From NCBI GenBank assembly GCA_947034895.1, contig OX344765.1, positions 13,521,001 to 13,585,000 on the forward strand: a stretch of 64,000 nt of DNA, given 5' to 3'. This stretch comes from Rhytidiadelphus loreus. Lineage: Eukaryota > Streptophyta > Bryopsida > Hypnales > Hylocomiaceae. Below are positions 48,965 to 61,207 of this stretch, piece by piece (the stretch's first letter is position 1; every line of letters starts with the position of its first letter). The translations under genes were made by a program, and so were the position numbers. Under the pieces are notes generated by a model. The model ran no database searches and had not been told where the DNA came from. It was given only the letters and a program-made list of their open reading frames with translations.

Positions 48965-50100
48965 GTTATAGTAGAATTAAGTGCACTCCTTGAGGGAACT
49001 TCCAACTTTTTAGTGTGAATTCATTGTAAGAATTGACTTTTTAGGCTTCCCATGTTAGAAAAATACAATATTAAAAATTAGAGTGTCCTTCTAATTAATA
49101 AAATCTACTTGAGTTGTGAAATGATTTGAACTAAATCTGGAGAAGAGGTATCTTTTTTTTTGTCAAAAATTTAAACAACTAACAAAATAATTAAGTTTTA
49201 TTTATTCAACCTTTTGATAAGGTAACTTGAAACCTCCCTTGAAACTATATGATAGTAGATAGTATCCAACAAAATGTAGACATTTTTGTCATAATGATGC
49301 TATTGAACCTTAACTAGATCAACAATTAACAATCAAAAATCAACTCCTCCTCACCCCAAATTTGAGAGTAAGAAGGTTATATGTATCTAAAGATACATAA
49401 AGGGATAAGTTAGTTAATATACTTGTGAGAAGACTAGGAGCAAATGAGACTCTAGGGAATCTTCTACAATGACTCTAAAATGACAAGTTGATGCCATCAA
49501 GTGTCCACGTTCATAACATTGGTTAACTATACAATGGTCCTCTATGTGCTCAAAAGATACTATACTTGGCTAGATACTTGAGAGGAACTTATCATTTAAT
49601 TCAAGGATTGGGGTTAGCAGAGGAGTCATATAAGACAATTTTGTTCACTGTAGGGGACCCCTTTCTAAGGATGCTGAAGAAACCCCACAAAATTTGTAAA
49701 CAATGTTGGGAGTTGAAGAAAATATTTTCAATTTTTCCTAAACCATGTTTCAAAAAAAGTTGAATTGTTTGGAAATTGGGGGACTCCCAAGTCCCAACCA
49801 TTGTCTAAACCAAGAGCTGCCCCAAAAAAAACAGTTTACAAAACTAAGCTTAAGCCGTCCAATCCTCCACTCTAATGGACTAGAGTGCCTATCATTTCAC
49901 CCCAAACCATCTCATCTCCATAACGTACCACGCTGAATGATTTCAAAAAACAGACTTTAATTGTTTTAAGCTTTATAACTCTCCCTGACATTCATCTTCC
50001 TCTTCTTCCCAGTCAGCCATCCACCTTCCCTTCTCCTCACAAGCCCATCAACGATTGCACTAACACGCATCAGAAACCAGAGCTCCAGATCATACAGGTC
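48965..50100. other. Spacer upstream of RPB3; faint copia trace
   Basis: Mostly AT-rich. At about 49530-49640 one frame reads AQKILYLARYLRGTYHL, reminiscent of the RNase H region of Ty1/copia polyproteins (typically RYLxGT). It covers only about 40 codons and nothing else of the element is visible. From about 49980 the DNA becomes pyrimidine-rich (TCTTCCTCTTCTTCCC), consistent with the RPB3 promoter and leader. Confidence 0.35.
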
Positions 50101-50148
50101 TTACGCGTTTGCAATTGCAGATAGCATTGTATAGTAGAGAGCTTTCAA

Positions 50149-53100
50149 ATGGAGCCCGAGATGGAGCCCCAAACGGAGGAGGAGATGGAGCAAATGCAGT
50201 TGAATTCTCCAGGAAACTCTCCCGAGATGGAGCCCCAAACGGAGGAGGAGATGGAACAAATGCAGTTGAATTCTCCAGGAAACTCTCCCGAGTTGAATCA
50301 TTCTCCAAAGAGGGAAGAAGAGGATGCAACGCCTGGTGAAAATTCCTTCCGGAGGTTTCCGAAAGTGTCCCTGATGGAGACGATGAGCAACAAGTATGCG
50401 TTGCGGTTCAAGCTTTGGGACACGGATGTGAGCATGGCCAATTCCCTGCGGAGGATCATGATGGTGGAAGTGCCCACGGTGGCGATCGACTTGGTGGAGA
50501 TCGCGGCGAATTCGTCCGTGTTGCAGGATGAGTTTATTGCTCATCGATTGGGTCTCATCCCTCTCTCCAGCCAAGGTGCCATGGCCATGCTCTTACCAGA
50601 AGAATGTCCCTGTGAAAGCGAATCCAGGTTCGTCTACTTGCAACAATTTTCCATTTCTTTAAATTTATTCTGCTCTTTCGAGATACCAAACTTCGGTGAA
50701 GTCATGGCTTCGATTGTGACGTTTGCAAATTAAGATAGGTAGCTCCGTGTTCAGGAAACAATGCATCTGGTTATGGGGAATGCAAAGCCGTGTGGGCAAG
50801 TCTTCGTAACTCTCTAAAACATTCATCTCTTTCAAGAAACCAAACTTCTGTGAAGTCAAGGCTTTGATGGTGACGTGTGCAAATTAAGATAGGTAGCGCC
50901 ATGTTCAGGTGACAATGCATCTGGTTATGGAGAATGCACGGTCGTGTGGTCAAGTTTTCGTAACTCTCTGAAGGTTTCTCACGATTTTGCAAGAACCAAT
51001 CTTCTGGAGACTTTGGTTATGACTTGTGCAAAGCTAGCTTGCTGCATGTTTGGGTAATCCAACTGGATGTGAAGAATTGATAGCTAGGTTTGCAAGTTTT
51101 CGTAACTCTCTGAGGTTTCTCATCTTTTTGCAAAAACCGAACTGTCCTCTGAAGACTTTGATTGTGTAAAGCTAGCCGGCCGAACTCTTTATAAACTATG
51201 CATCTGGTTGTGGAGGATTAACAGCCAAGTTTGCGGTCTTAGTAACTCTCTTAGGTTTCTCGCCTTTCGCAAAAACAAATTTCTGAAGACTTTGGTTGTC
51301 GAAAGTTTGCTGGCTGAACTCTCAGGTTACTAGGCCTCTGGTTGTGAGAATTGATAGCCAAATGTGCAAGTAATTGTAACTCTCAAAGGTTTCTCATCTT
51401 TGGCGAGAACCATACTTCTGAAGACTTGGGTTGTGACTTGTGGAAAGCTAGGTAGCCGCACCTTGAGGTAGTTGTGCATGTAGTTGTGTAGGATTGACAG
51501 CCAAGTGTGCGTGTTTTCGTAACTAATGTAGAGTGAATGATCTGTTCTTGTGCAGTTGTCAGAAATGCTCTGTGGAGCTCACCTTAAACGTGACATCGAC
51601 TTCGGACGGAGAGCTGTTGGTCACCAGCCGTGACTTGAAATCCACGGATGAGAGCGTGGTTCCAGTGGACTTCGATGTGGACTTGGCAGGACTTGGACAC
51701 GATCGTGATCCTACGAGGTAAACTAAAGAAAAATACCTCTCAATTATTAATACAGATGGTAACCAGTTGATGAGCCAATTCCCTCTTTTGCAATGTCCAT
51801 GTAAGCTTATTGGACGTCTGTTCCGGACCGTGTTGCAAGCACTGCATTCGACGTTAAATGCTTTCAACGGTGAATGTGAATGTCCTAGTAGCAGATTGGG
51901 AGTGAACATTTAAGGCTTCGATTCTAAAACACGTTTACCAGGGTCATTATACTTTGCACCATATCGAACTTCAAGTTGTGCATCATCTCTCATATTGTTT
52001 TCCATTTCTTTGGTGACGGACGTAACTAGTTCTCTTCTGGAAAATTGTTCATGTTCTACGTAACTAGGGTGACCAGTTTCACTCCTCAAAGTTTCTGATT
52101 TGTGACATGTTGTGATTGGTCAGTAGCACATTCAATCACATTCTCTTTCAGCATCCATTGAATTCCTTCAGGTCTTACCCCACAATATGCTGACCCTTGA
52201 AAGACAGACTGACTCCATGGAGCTGGTGCTGGTTTTTGATGAGCAGAGGAATTACCATCACGAAGCTGCTCAAGGGGCAGGAGATAGCCGTGCGAGCCAT
52301 CGCCAGGAAAGGGGTGGGAAGCTTGCACGCCAAGTGGTCGCCAGTGGCCACAGTCACGTTCCACCAGGAGCCAGAAATTTTCATCAACGAAGTGAAAATG
52401 GACAAACTGACGCTCCCTGAGAAGCAGGCTTGGGTGAACTCCAGTCTCACCATCACGCAGGGCCTCGCCCCCACCAAAGTCTTCAAACTGGAACCCAACA
52501 CTCAGAAGGTCCATTCTCGGGCTCCTTCTCAGTTGCTTGCCTATCATATTCCCAGATGGAGTTCTGTTTGAAACGAATCTTTTTCTGAGTTTTTTAATGT
52601 CATATAGGGGGGTAACCAAAACCATTTCTGCCGTGAGGCTGGGGTTTCATTGCCATTTCTAAGGGTGTTTTCAGTGCCCACTTCGGAGGGTTTTGAATGC
52701 CAGTGGAGGGTGTATTTTCGTGAATTGGCAATTAGGAAATTCCCCAAATGAGGTGCACAAGTGGTTCCTCTTTTAAAAGCTGGGACCGATCTTGATTTAA
52801 GTGCTGTATAGCGGAGCAAATCTTTGCCATTTTAACGAACTCAAGGATAATTGCATTTGTGGCTTGTTGTGTTTGCAGGTGGAGGTGGTGAGCCCGGGTG
52901 CTTTCACCAGCGAGGAGCTGTTACGAAATGCCGAAGATTCGGAGACGTCGGAGTTGTTCGAAATCCAAGCAAGAGATGATAGTTTCATCTTCTCTGTGGA
53001 GTCCACGGGAGCTATTCCAGCTGCCAAGATCTTCCTGGATGCCATCAAAGTAATGAAACGGAAGCTGCTTGCATTGCGGCTTGCAGAAGACGGCTCTGCC

Positions 53101-53244
53101 TTGCCAGTTGCGGATCATGAAATTGGTGCTACTTCTCCGGAAAGGAATTACAACAATCAGAGTGTCCCGGACGATGTCACGAATGGATTCGCAACAATTA
53201 ACATTGAGGAAGAAGCGAAAGCTGAGGCAGACTGGGAATTCTGA
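50149..53244 (+). CDS. NRPB3: RNA polymerase II subunit RPB3
   Basis: This predicted 422-aa subunit is the partner of RPB11 in the assembly platform of RNA polymerase II (plant NRPB3, possibly shared with Pol IV/V). Exons are 50149-50627, 51556-51717, 52247-52508 and 52879-53244, GT-AG with matching phases. The alpha-like dimerisation motif is clear ([20 protein letters not shown], then [13 protein letters not shown]). Zinc-loop cysteines are C153, C155, C161 and C164, the last two after the first splice junction. Further motifs are [18 protein letters not shown] and the C-terminal [13 protein letters not shown]. Known plant proteins are about 320 aa. The excess is mainly residues 1-69, acidic and containing an exact 22-residue tandem duplication (4-25 and 26-47), plus a longer tail. 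A later ATG would not sit closer to a consensus, so ATG 50149 is kept with some doubt. The nucleus is the site of action. Confidence 0.95.
50660..51530. repeat. Degenerate 135-155-bp repeats filling RPB3 intron 1
   Basis: The motif TTCGTAACTCTCT and variants recurs near 50804, 50956, 51099, 51236, 51370 and 51514. Each is followed by a TTTCTC-CAAGAAACC-ACTTCTG block and a GTGCAAA..GCTAG block. About six diverged copies make up nearly the whole intron, so it grew by tandem duplication long enough ago for the copies to drift. Confidence 0.75.
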
Positions 53245-53933
53245 TGTATGCCTTTGAAAATCAACTCTTGTCCATTTCAAAACCTTCATTGGAGAAACTA
53301 CTGGTGACGATTTCCGGGACTCCCTCTGATGATCAGAACTTGTTTAATGCTTTAAGTCTCACGCTAGTTAAATGCAGGCTTTTCAAATCGAACTACATGA
53401 AATCAAGGAAGGCTTGTGATTAGCGAAGTTCAAGTTGAACGTTTGTGTAAATGTGGAGACTTTTCCAGTGGGTTGGAGGTGTATAAAACTTGCTAAAACA
53501 TGTCTCACAAGAAATATACCTGTAGTGGAATTTACGGCCCTCCCAAATGCTTAATGAGTGTGCTGTAAGCGTTCAGCAAGTGAACGTTTGGACTGAATAC
53601 CCTTCGATGACCTCTTCCGTACAGCTTACAACCATAAGTAAGAGTGATTCAACCCGATTGATAAATACATCATGATTGTAAGTTTGTCACAAGTAGAGGC
53701 AACACCATAATTGAGTGATTCTCTGAAATGTACAGCACTGATACACAGCGGCATTAATAGGCCATACCATAACTGAATTGTGGCACTGGTAGGCCACCAA
53801 ATAGGATATCAAATTGCTTCAAGTTTCAACGTCTTCTCTTCTTCGTTCCGAAACGATAGACATGCTTGGAATGATGACTTCCATCCTGTCAAACTCCTGC
53901 ATTACTTGGGTGTACAGTGTAACAATGCACATT
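53245..53933. other. RPB3 3' region
   Basis: Moderately AT-rich sequence without a gene, presumably including the RPB3 3' untranslated region. Sequence just before 53934 runs straight into the 98-bp tandem array. Confidence 0.5.
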
Positions 53934-54717
53934 CCATGGCTTGTGAGGTCTTCATTTTCCAAAATAAATTGGGAGAATCTTGCCATATATCAGAAGTTTT
54001 AAGTTAGTGAGTTTGATGTAGGATAATGTTTCCATGGCTTGTGAGGTCTTCATTTTCCAAAATAAATTGGGAGAATCTTGCCATATATCAGAAGTTTTAA
54101 GTTAGTGAGTTTGATGTAGGATAATGTTTCCATGGCTTGTGAGGTCTTCATTTTCCAAAATAAATTGGGAGAATCTTGCCATATATCAGAAGTTTTAAGT
54201 TAGTGAGTTTGATGTAGGATAATGTTTCCATGGCTTGTGAGGTCTTCATTTTCCAAAATAAATTGGGAGAATCTTGCCATATATCAGAAGTTTTAAGTTA
54301 GTGAGTTTGATGTAGGATAATGTTTCCATGGCTTGTGAGGTCTTCATTTTCCAAAATAAATTGGGAGAATCTTGCCATATATCAGAAGTTTTAAGTTAGT
54401 GAGTTTGATGTAGGATAATGTTTCCATGGCTTGTGAGGTCTTCATTTTCCAAAATAAATTGGGAGAATCTTGCCATATATCAAAAGTTTTAAGTTAGTGA
54501 GTTTGATGTAGGATAATGTTTCCATGGCTTGTGAGGTCTTCATTTTCCAAAATAAATTGGGAGAATCTTGCCATATATCAAAAGTTTTAAGTTAGTGAGT
54601 TTGATGTAGGATAATGTTTCCATGGCTTGTGAGGTCTTCATTTTCCAAAATAAATTGGGAGAATCTTGCCATATATCAAAAGTTTTAAGTTAGTGAGTTT
54701 GATGTAGGATAATGTTC
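53934..54717. repeat. 98-bp tandem array, eight copies
   Basis: Units start CCATGGCTTGTGAGGTCTTC at 53934, 54032, 54130, 54228, 54326, 54424, 54522 and 54620. They are almost identical. A single difference splits them: the first five have TATCAGAAG and the last three TATCAAAAG. Near-identity implies recent expansion or continuing homogenisation. It lies about 700 bp after RPB3. Sequence after it is TA-rich (CTATATAC..ATATAT). Confidence 0.95.
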
Positions 54718-56139
54718 TATATACAAATATATAGATTAATCTATCTATATATCCATATACTATATCAATGTTGTACATGAATAGGTCACCACCTTGGTGA
54801 CATTTTGAGATGTGCGCACACTGTGACCTCCTTATGTGACCTCCTTATAATGATTCATTTGCATTTACTCTTGTCGTAGTGGTCATAATTGGGACGTGTC
54901 ATACAATGTTGTTGAATTAGCATGCAATTGTCACATTATGGAGGCAATTGAAAATGAAGTTTTTAAAATTCAATGTCAATGTTTTTCAAACTGTGAATAT
55001 GTAAATGTGTAAATGTTCATGGTACAATACTAATATATAGTATGCAATAGGCACACAATAGTAACTACATAATATACAATATCACCAACTCTCATTGACA
55101 GGCTCAACATGAGCCTAAGTAAACTCAAGCTAAAGTAGGTCGACATCAATCTAAGTAAACTCAAGCTAAAGTAGGTCACCCTACATTGGAATTGAGTTTT
55201 CCAACTAGTCAATGAAATCTTAGTCAAAAACTAGGCATTCTAGATCTCTCTTTCAGTTGAAGATTATTTAAAGTCATTGAAGGTCTTAGTATTACTATGC
55301 ACACAACTTTAGTTGTAATGTTATTCAATTAAGCATGAAACTGAAATTAGATCACTACCTTTACTTCTTGTTTAACATATTGTATTTTTGTATTAATATT
55401 GTATTATATAATGCAAATGGTGTTTTAATGGTCACTTGTTGGTTATTGAACAAATTTAGTATAACCAAACTTATCAACTCATGACAAGCTATGGTACATT
55501 TCTTAAATTACATGCTAATGTGACTTGAGTTTGAAATTAATGTAAGATAGAATTTGAGAAGCTTCGGCTCTTTAGATGATTGATTTCACCTTAAGGATGA
55601 GAGCAAGTTTAACCCCTTTACGATGCTATGACCAAAGATGGCCTATGTTCTTTAATTGCAGAGGCTTGGGTTGTGTTCCTTGAAAATATGTGCAACTGTA
55701 AGAATGGGAGCAAAGTCAGGAAGAATATTAAAGGTTTTTGAAAAAAAATTGGAAGTATATAGATTTTCCATCTACAAGAACAATCATTTTTGTATATTCA
55801 AGGGGGATACATAGCTATTTAGAAAAATTTCATGGAAGGTATGTACAATTTCTAATTGTTTTAGATACAATCATTCTTGCAATAGGCTATTAAGTTGATC
55901 ATTAGCAATTGGGTGTACATCTAAGGAGAGGGACAATAGACGTGTTCATTTTCCATTCAAACTTGGTAAATGAAGTCCAAAGGAAAAGAGAATTGAAGAT
56001 GCAATGAATCCTTTTGCCCTTGCAAATCATGCTAGTGGACTAGTATTTTTATTGCCGCTCTTATTACCACACTCTCCATTATCACATTGTCAATTATCAA
56101 AGGTGTGACATAAAAGAGTTTTGGGTGTATTGCAACATA
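54718..56139. other. Gene-free stretch before the pogo element
   Basis: Only a short direct repeat stands out: CTAAGTAAACTCAAGCTAAA occurs twice, about 31 bp apart, near 55113-55165. No gene is seen. Confidence 0.5.
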
Positions 56140-58826
56140 CAGTGGGACCTCTCTTAGTACATGGGAACGGTGGGGAGAACTTTTTAGCAATATGCATACA
56201 AAGAGGTTCAAAAGCCAAAGGTCATTTATTTCAACATGCTCATGCTGCACAAAATTACATGTAGTAGATGGCTCATTTAAAAAAATCAGTGATGGTTGAC
56301 TGTCTTCTATTTCAAATTAAGTGGTCTCTGACATCTACAATGACATCTGCAGTCATTCCTATGTTTACATTAAAATATTCCCTCAATATCTCATCAAGTT
56401 CTACGTGTGCAAGGTGAAGATCAATCGCTCTGTCTTCTTGAGCCATGAACTCTTGAGTTGGAAGAAGGGTGCAAGTTTGAAGTTGTTGTTGTAAGACATT
56501 AAGAGCGTGTTGAAGAGTCACAGTTTCTTCTTCTTCGTCATTTGGCACTTCTTCTAAAATGGAATCATCTACATGCGGAAGAATTTTAGTGTGCTTCCAG
56601 CAATTGATGATCATTGATTCTTTTATGCTAATCCATGCTTGTTTTGCAAGACCCATTGCAGCTAATTGATCAATATTAAAAATGGTCGACATATCAATAT
56701 CATTGGTGACAAGTGTATCAATCACACATAACACAAATAGCCTTTGATAAATGGCCTTGAAAGTTCGGATGATACGTGCATCACATGGTTGAATATGAGC
56801 AGTAAGATTTGGACCAAAATATTCAAGCCCGATGTGTGTCAATTGCACCCCATCAAGTTTGTGACCTTTGAAATTGTCAACAAAAAGAATAATTTTACGA
56901 TCTTGATGACGAAGATCAACATCCCACTCACTCACCCAACTCTGGAAAATAGCACCAGTCATCCATGCCTTTTGGTTGTTTCAATATTTTAAATCTAGTT
57001 GAGCAAGAGTCTTCCTTTGAAAACAACGAGGTGCTTTTGATTTTCCAATAAACAACGGTTCACATCGATCACTTCCGGATGCATTAACAGTGAGAACAAG
57101 AGTTAGTCGTACCTTAAGTTGCTTCCTCCCAGGGTGTACGTGGCGAGCAATACCTGATTCAAGCGTGGTAGCATAAAAAAATGAGGTCTCGTCCATATTG
57201 TATATGTCGTCCAAGAAATAGCCTTCTTGAAAGGCAGCCTGGAGCAATGCATAAATTCTCATGCAATCGTTTTGAACTTCTATGTTTGATGCAGAGGCTA
57301 CTTCTCCATGAAAACGCATGGACTTCAAATTGTGGCACCATTTGAACTTGTCAAGCCACCCATTTGAAAGTTGAAGACGATCGTTGATAGGAGTTCCAAG
57401 TACATCATAGACTTTGCTTGCAATCAACTTAATGGCATCTCCAGTGAGACCATTAAAGTGTTGCTCTTCAATACGATTGATCCATGATGCTAACATTTCT
57501 TCAAATGCAATATTGTGTACAGGCATGCATTTTTTCTTTGATGGAGGATCACCATTAGCTAGACAATCATGATACCATTGCTCCTTTCAACCAACGAGAA
57601 AGAGACGATTGAGATAGTTTAGGAAACCATGAGTATGAAAGTGTGCAATAGTCTTGCTTTGAATCTTGCCGTTGGCATTGTGCCAATTCATGATGTGAAC
57701 CTTGTCCTGCAACGTAGGTTGGGTCTGTTTTGCGGCATCTCCATACGGCAAAGCCGATGATGCTTCACGCGATCGACGTCTCGATGGTGACATTATACCC
57801 AATAAGAAGTTCAAAATGTATTCTAAAATCTACAAGTTAAAATCAAAGGTCAAATACAAGTTAAAAATAAGGTTCATAGTTGCCAATGGAAAACAATAAA
57901 TTAAATTAAAAGCACAATCACTAGTGAATATGGTTCTAAATGTTGAATCATAAATGTCATTGAAAATCAAAATATGAAAAGTCAAAATCAAACAATACAA
58001 ATTAAGAAAACAATGAACTTGTAACTAGAAATTCACTACTACTAATTAAGTTGAATTGGAAATTGATGATTCAATCAAAGCCTTACTACTGTAGTAAAAA
58101 TGGTTATTGCTAAATCATGATTCGCATTAGGAATAAAAGTATGAAGAGCCAAATGCAAGTTCAAAGTGTCTTGATAAAGAAACAATTGAATAAGTATCTA
58201 CAAAGTAACTTACCACTCATCTATTGAATCAGGTTGTCTATGACTCAAAATTTCAAATCCTTGATACAAAAAATTGTTTGAATCAAATGCTCTGCTGTGC
58301 CTTCTTGAGAATATGAGATCCGTTGTGCATTGTCCTACAGTATAAGTCTAAAACAAAAGGAATGATCAAAATCGTATCACAGAAGCTGAAATCAAAGGAG
58401 TGCCACTACAAATTGTATCACGAAAGCTAAAAAACAAAGGAGTAGCATTGACTGTAACATAAAATCTGAAAGCCAAAGGAATCATATTGAAATTTATATC
58501 AAGAGTCATTGAGTTTTGAATTGCCATTTTTTACCAAAACCGTTGCAAGAATTAATTGACAAAAAGAAACAGCAACAGGGCTATAGACGTTTCATTTTGC
58601 AGGTGGGTCGAGTTAATTGACTACAGTAAAAGAGACACCAATGGGATTGTACTATAGATGTTTTTATTTAGTAGGTGGACTGATTCTGACAGAAATACAG
58701 ATTTGTAGGAATAACTCCATTATGGTTGATGTACAATAGTGCACTTTATGCACACAAGGAGTTTGCAAATTTGGAAATACAAAGATTCATGCAAATAGGG
58801 AATTTGTAATATGAGAGGTTCCACTG
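56140..58826 (-). mobile_element. Complete pogo/Tigger (Tc1/mariner) element, 2687 bp
   Basis: The left end is CAGTGGGACCTCTCTTAGTA and the right end reversed is CAGTGGAACCTCTCATATTA: 14 terminal bases with one mismatch, then weaker similarity. TA flanks both borders (56138-56139 and 58827-58828), the target duplication of Tc1/mariner/pogo elements. The transposase frame lies inside on the minus strand at 56312-57793. The 1 kb between 57793 and the right end is non-coding. Confidence 0.88.
56312..57793 (-). pseudogene. Pogo/Tigger transposase with two in-frame TGA codons
   Basis: One frame of 494 codons reads from MSPSRRRSREASS (57793) to the final stop, interrupted only by TGA at 57587-57589 and TGA at 56981-56983. 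No frameshift is needed. Domains in order: psq-type helix-turn-helix (KVHIMNWHNANGKIQSKTIA), CENP-B/Tc5-type DNA-binding region (LSNGWLDKFKWCHNLKSMRF), then a DDE_1 catalytic core. The three acidic residues are all present: MDET (near 57193), LFVDNFKGH (near 56878) and QPCDA (near 56782), the last two 32 residues apart. Both TGA codons could each derive from CGA by one C-to-T change, as expected for methylated DNA. The product would be truncated and inactive unless stops are bypassed. Related sequences also gave rise to host CENP-B-like proteins, but element ends here favour a transposon. Confidence 0.88.
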
Positions 58827-60079
58827 TATACATTGTTCTTGCAAGAACAAAAGGTTATAAAGGCTAAAAAAATGTATGCAAAACAAGAGTTTTGGGATGA
58901 CAAAGAATGGGGCAAGTGTCATAAACAAGAAGCTCACCATCACAAGGCGATGTTAAAAAAAATGTACCTACTACATTGAGGGCATGTCACAAAAATACAT
59001 GTGTTTCTTCTAATGAGTGTAATGAAATATCAAATAATGATAGAAGGCTATGACATGAAATAATGAATTGATTGCATCACTCTATATGAGTACTTTCATA
59101 AAAAAATAAAAATAAAAATAAAAATAAAAATTGTGGCTCTAGTCATAGTTTGATAAATTGATCCATATTCTTTTTCTTTTGATCTTTTGCATATTATGCA
59201 AGAAATATTTTAGATTAATAATTTTAGCAATAATTACAATGTATAATTTCATATTTTTGATAAAATGCTTAGAATATTCTAGCATTCAATTCTGACCTAC
59301 TTTTAAATACTGAAAATTCATTACAAATTCAAATGAAGAGCATCTAAGTGTTATTCAAACCTTAAAGTTATTTGTTTGTAAATTTGAACTCAAATTTCCT
59401 TCTTTCTTGAAATTTTCAATTACATACAACACTTGCTATTCCAATGCTTCATATTCAAAATTGTTGAACTAAAGAATATGAGACAATATGCAATATAAGA
59501 ATCAAATAATAGGCTAGAATATTATTTCAAAAAATTATCATATGAAAAGTACATACTAATTTATGTTAGATACTAATACTCTAAAATGACAAATATATAT
59601 TAATGTCTTAAGTTGCATCTCTGAATTCTACAAATGCATTCAATTTTAAGTACAACTAAAAATATCGAGTAACTATAATTTGATAGAAATTTGAGTTGGT
59701 ATTGCAAGGAAATAATAAGGTAGAAACACCTAGTATTTTTCTTGACCCTCCTATTTCAAAGGTTGAGTAAAAATAAAAATTATCAATTTTTTAGTGAATT
59801 CAAGAGAAATGCACCCCAAATAGTGTAGTCAATTTTTGACACTCTAGTAATAGTTTACAAATTTTCAAAGTTAGAAACACAAGATAGCTTATACTTAAAA
59901 ATAGACTCACCTTTAATGAACACCCTTGAAGCATGAAACTTTCGTAGGTTGCTTCAAAAAGCACCTCACCTCTCATTGGATGTGTCTTAAAAGTTGTATT
60001 GATTTGGGTCATGTAGTGTTCATCTTGGAACACCATTTTTTAGAAGTTGGAGACTGAAAAATCTTGCATTAGGGGAGAA
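58827..60079. other. AT-rich spacer
   Basis: It contains an (AAAAAT)n microsatellite near 59099-59130 and no recognisable gene. Confidence 0.5.
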
Positions 60080-60365
60080 ATGAGGCCTGTGAGACCTTCT
60101 GGCCATGGTTCCCCATGCTGCAAACCGTGGCCGGACAGTTTGATTAATTAATTATTTAAAAAATTAAAATTAAAATTTATTTATTTTTAAATAATATTTA
60201 AAAAATATATATTTTTATAAATATATTTTTAAATTAATTCATTAATGCAGTCCGACCTGGCAGTCTCTGTGCCAAGTCGGACTGTTGGTTCTCCGACGTT
60301 TCCACAGTCCGGGAACGTCGAAGAACTTGAGGTCTCCCAATGGCCTGAAAACTCTTCTAATGTTT
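60080..60365. repeat. GAGGCC-type MITE (copy 4 of 4)
   Basis: The left arm ATGAGGCCTGTGAGACC is mirrored by GGTCTCCCAATGGCCTGA in the right arm. The core is almost pure A/T for about 110 bp. The arms also share a GTTCCC block. Two hairpins lie in the right arm. Confidence 0.55.
60248..60326. repeat. Two adjacent hairpins
   Basis: The first is CAGTCCGACCTGGCA with TGCCAAGTCGGACTG around a 7-nt loop (60248-60284). The second is GTTCTCCGACGTTTCC with GGGAACGTCGAAGAAC around a 7-nt loop (60288-60326). Each stem is 15-16 bp with one or two mismatches. No terminator role is implied, since this is plant DNA inside a MITE arm. Confidence 0.75.
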
Positions 60366-61207
60366 TTAGATGTCTCTACCTTAAGTCAATTAAGCTAGGA
60401 ATTAGAAATCAAAATATTTGTTCATTTCGAACTAGTTTTTTTAAAATTCTTTTAACCCTTCGCAATGGGAAATTAAGATCATGTGACGATGCATGCATCA
60501 TCAATCATTTTTTTTCCACAATTTCTCCAAGTTAGTCCTCACAAGGTAAAGCTTAAAGTGCCAATGAATTCTTCATGCGCGTTACATGGGCAGCTTGATG
60601 CGCAGCCTCTCTCCCGTCGGTGCAATACAAATTGTCTTAATTGTTCCAAAATTCTAAAGACAAGTCAATCTTCACGGAGTCCACATCCCCGCTCCTTTGT
60701 CAACCTCAGGGAGAGAAGAAGACCCATGATGCTACAAATCCTTGCATCTGGCATGGATTCAGAGTTTTTATGCAAAATAATGATCTTAGGTTCGTGCAAC
60801 AGGTTGATCTTTAGATGGATACCACAACAGTCGTGAAGACCACACAAAGCAGCTGGGGAAGGCTCAGGAGCAAGAGCAGTGAACTACTGTAGTGTTGAAG
60901 AAAAAAACATCATAATGTTAATGCAGGAGAGTTTCATCGTTGTGGCATGTTTTGATGGTTTAAGGAGAGGCAGATTAAGACTGATATTGTTCACTGTTTG
61001 CCTTGTGTAAATTTTCAATAGGGTGGGTATGAAGTAGAAATTTTATTGGTCTGATAGTGAGAGAAATCTCTACTAAATTACTACCAAGTTGAACCAGTTA
61101 ACATTATGATGTTTCAACTTTTCATTTAAGTCTAAGTTCACAAACACTAAGTTAGTGGTTCCTTGCGGCCAATCCATTTTGAGGTTTGCTCCTTGTTTTT
61201 TGGATTT
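60366..61207. other. Spacer, no clear gene
   Basis: Base composition is slightly less AT-rich around 60540-60850, where open frames exist on both strands. None shows a domain or convincing codon pattern. Confidence 0.4.

Noticed and set aside
49566..49763. Ty1/copia RNase H remnant
   Set aside because: Only about 40 codons resemble the RYLxGT region, and no integrase, reverse transcriptase or LTR is visible nearby. Kept only as a faint note in the spacer entry.
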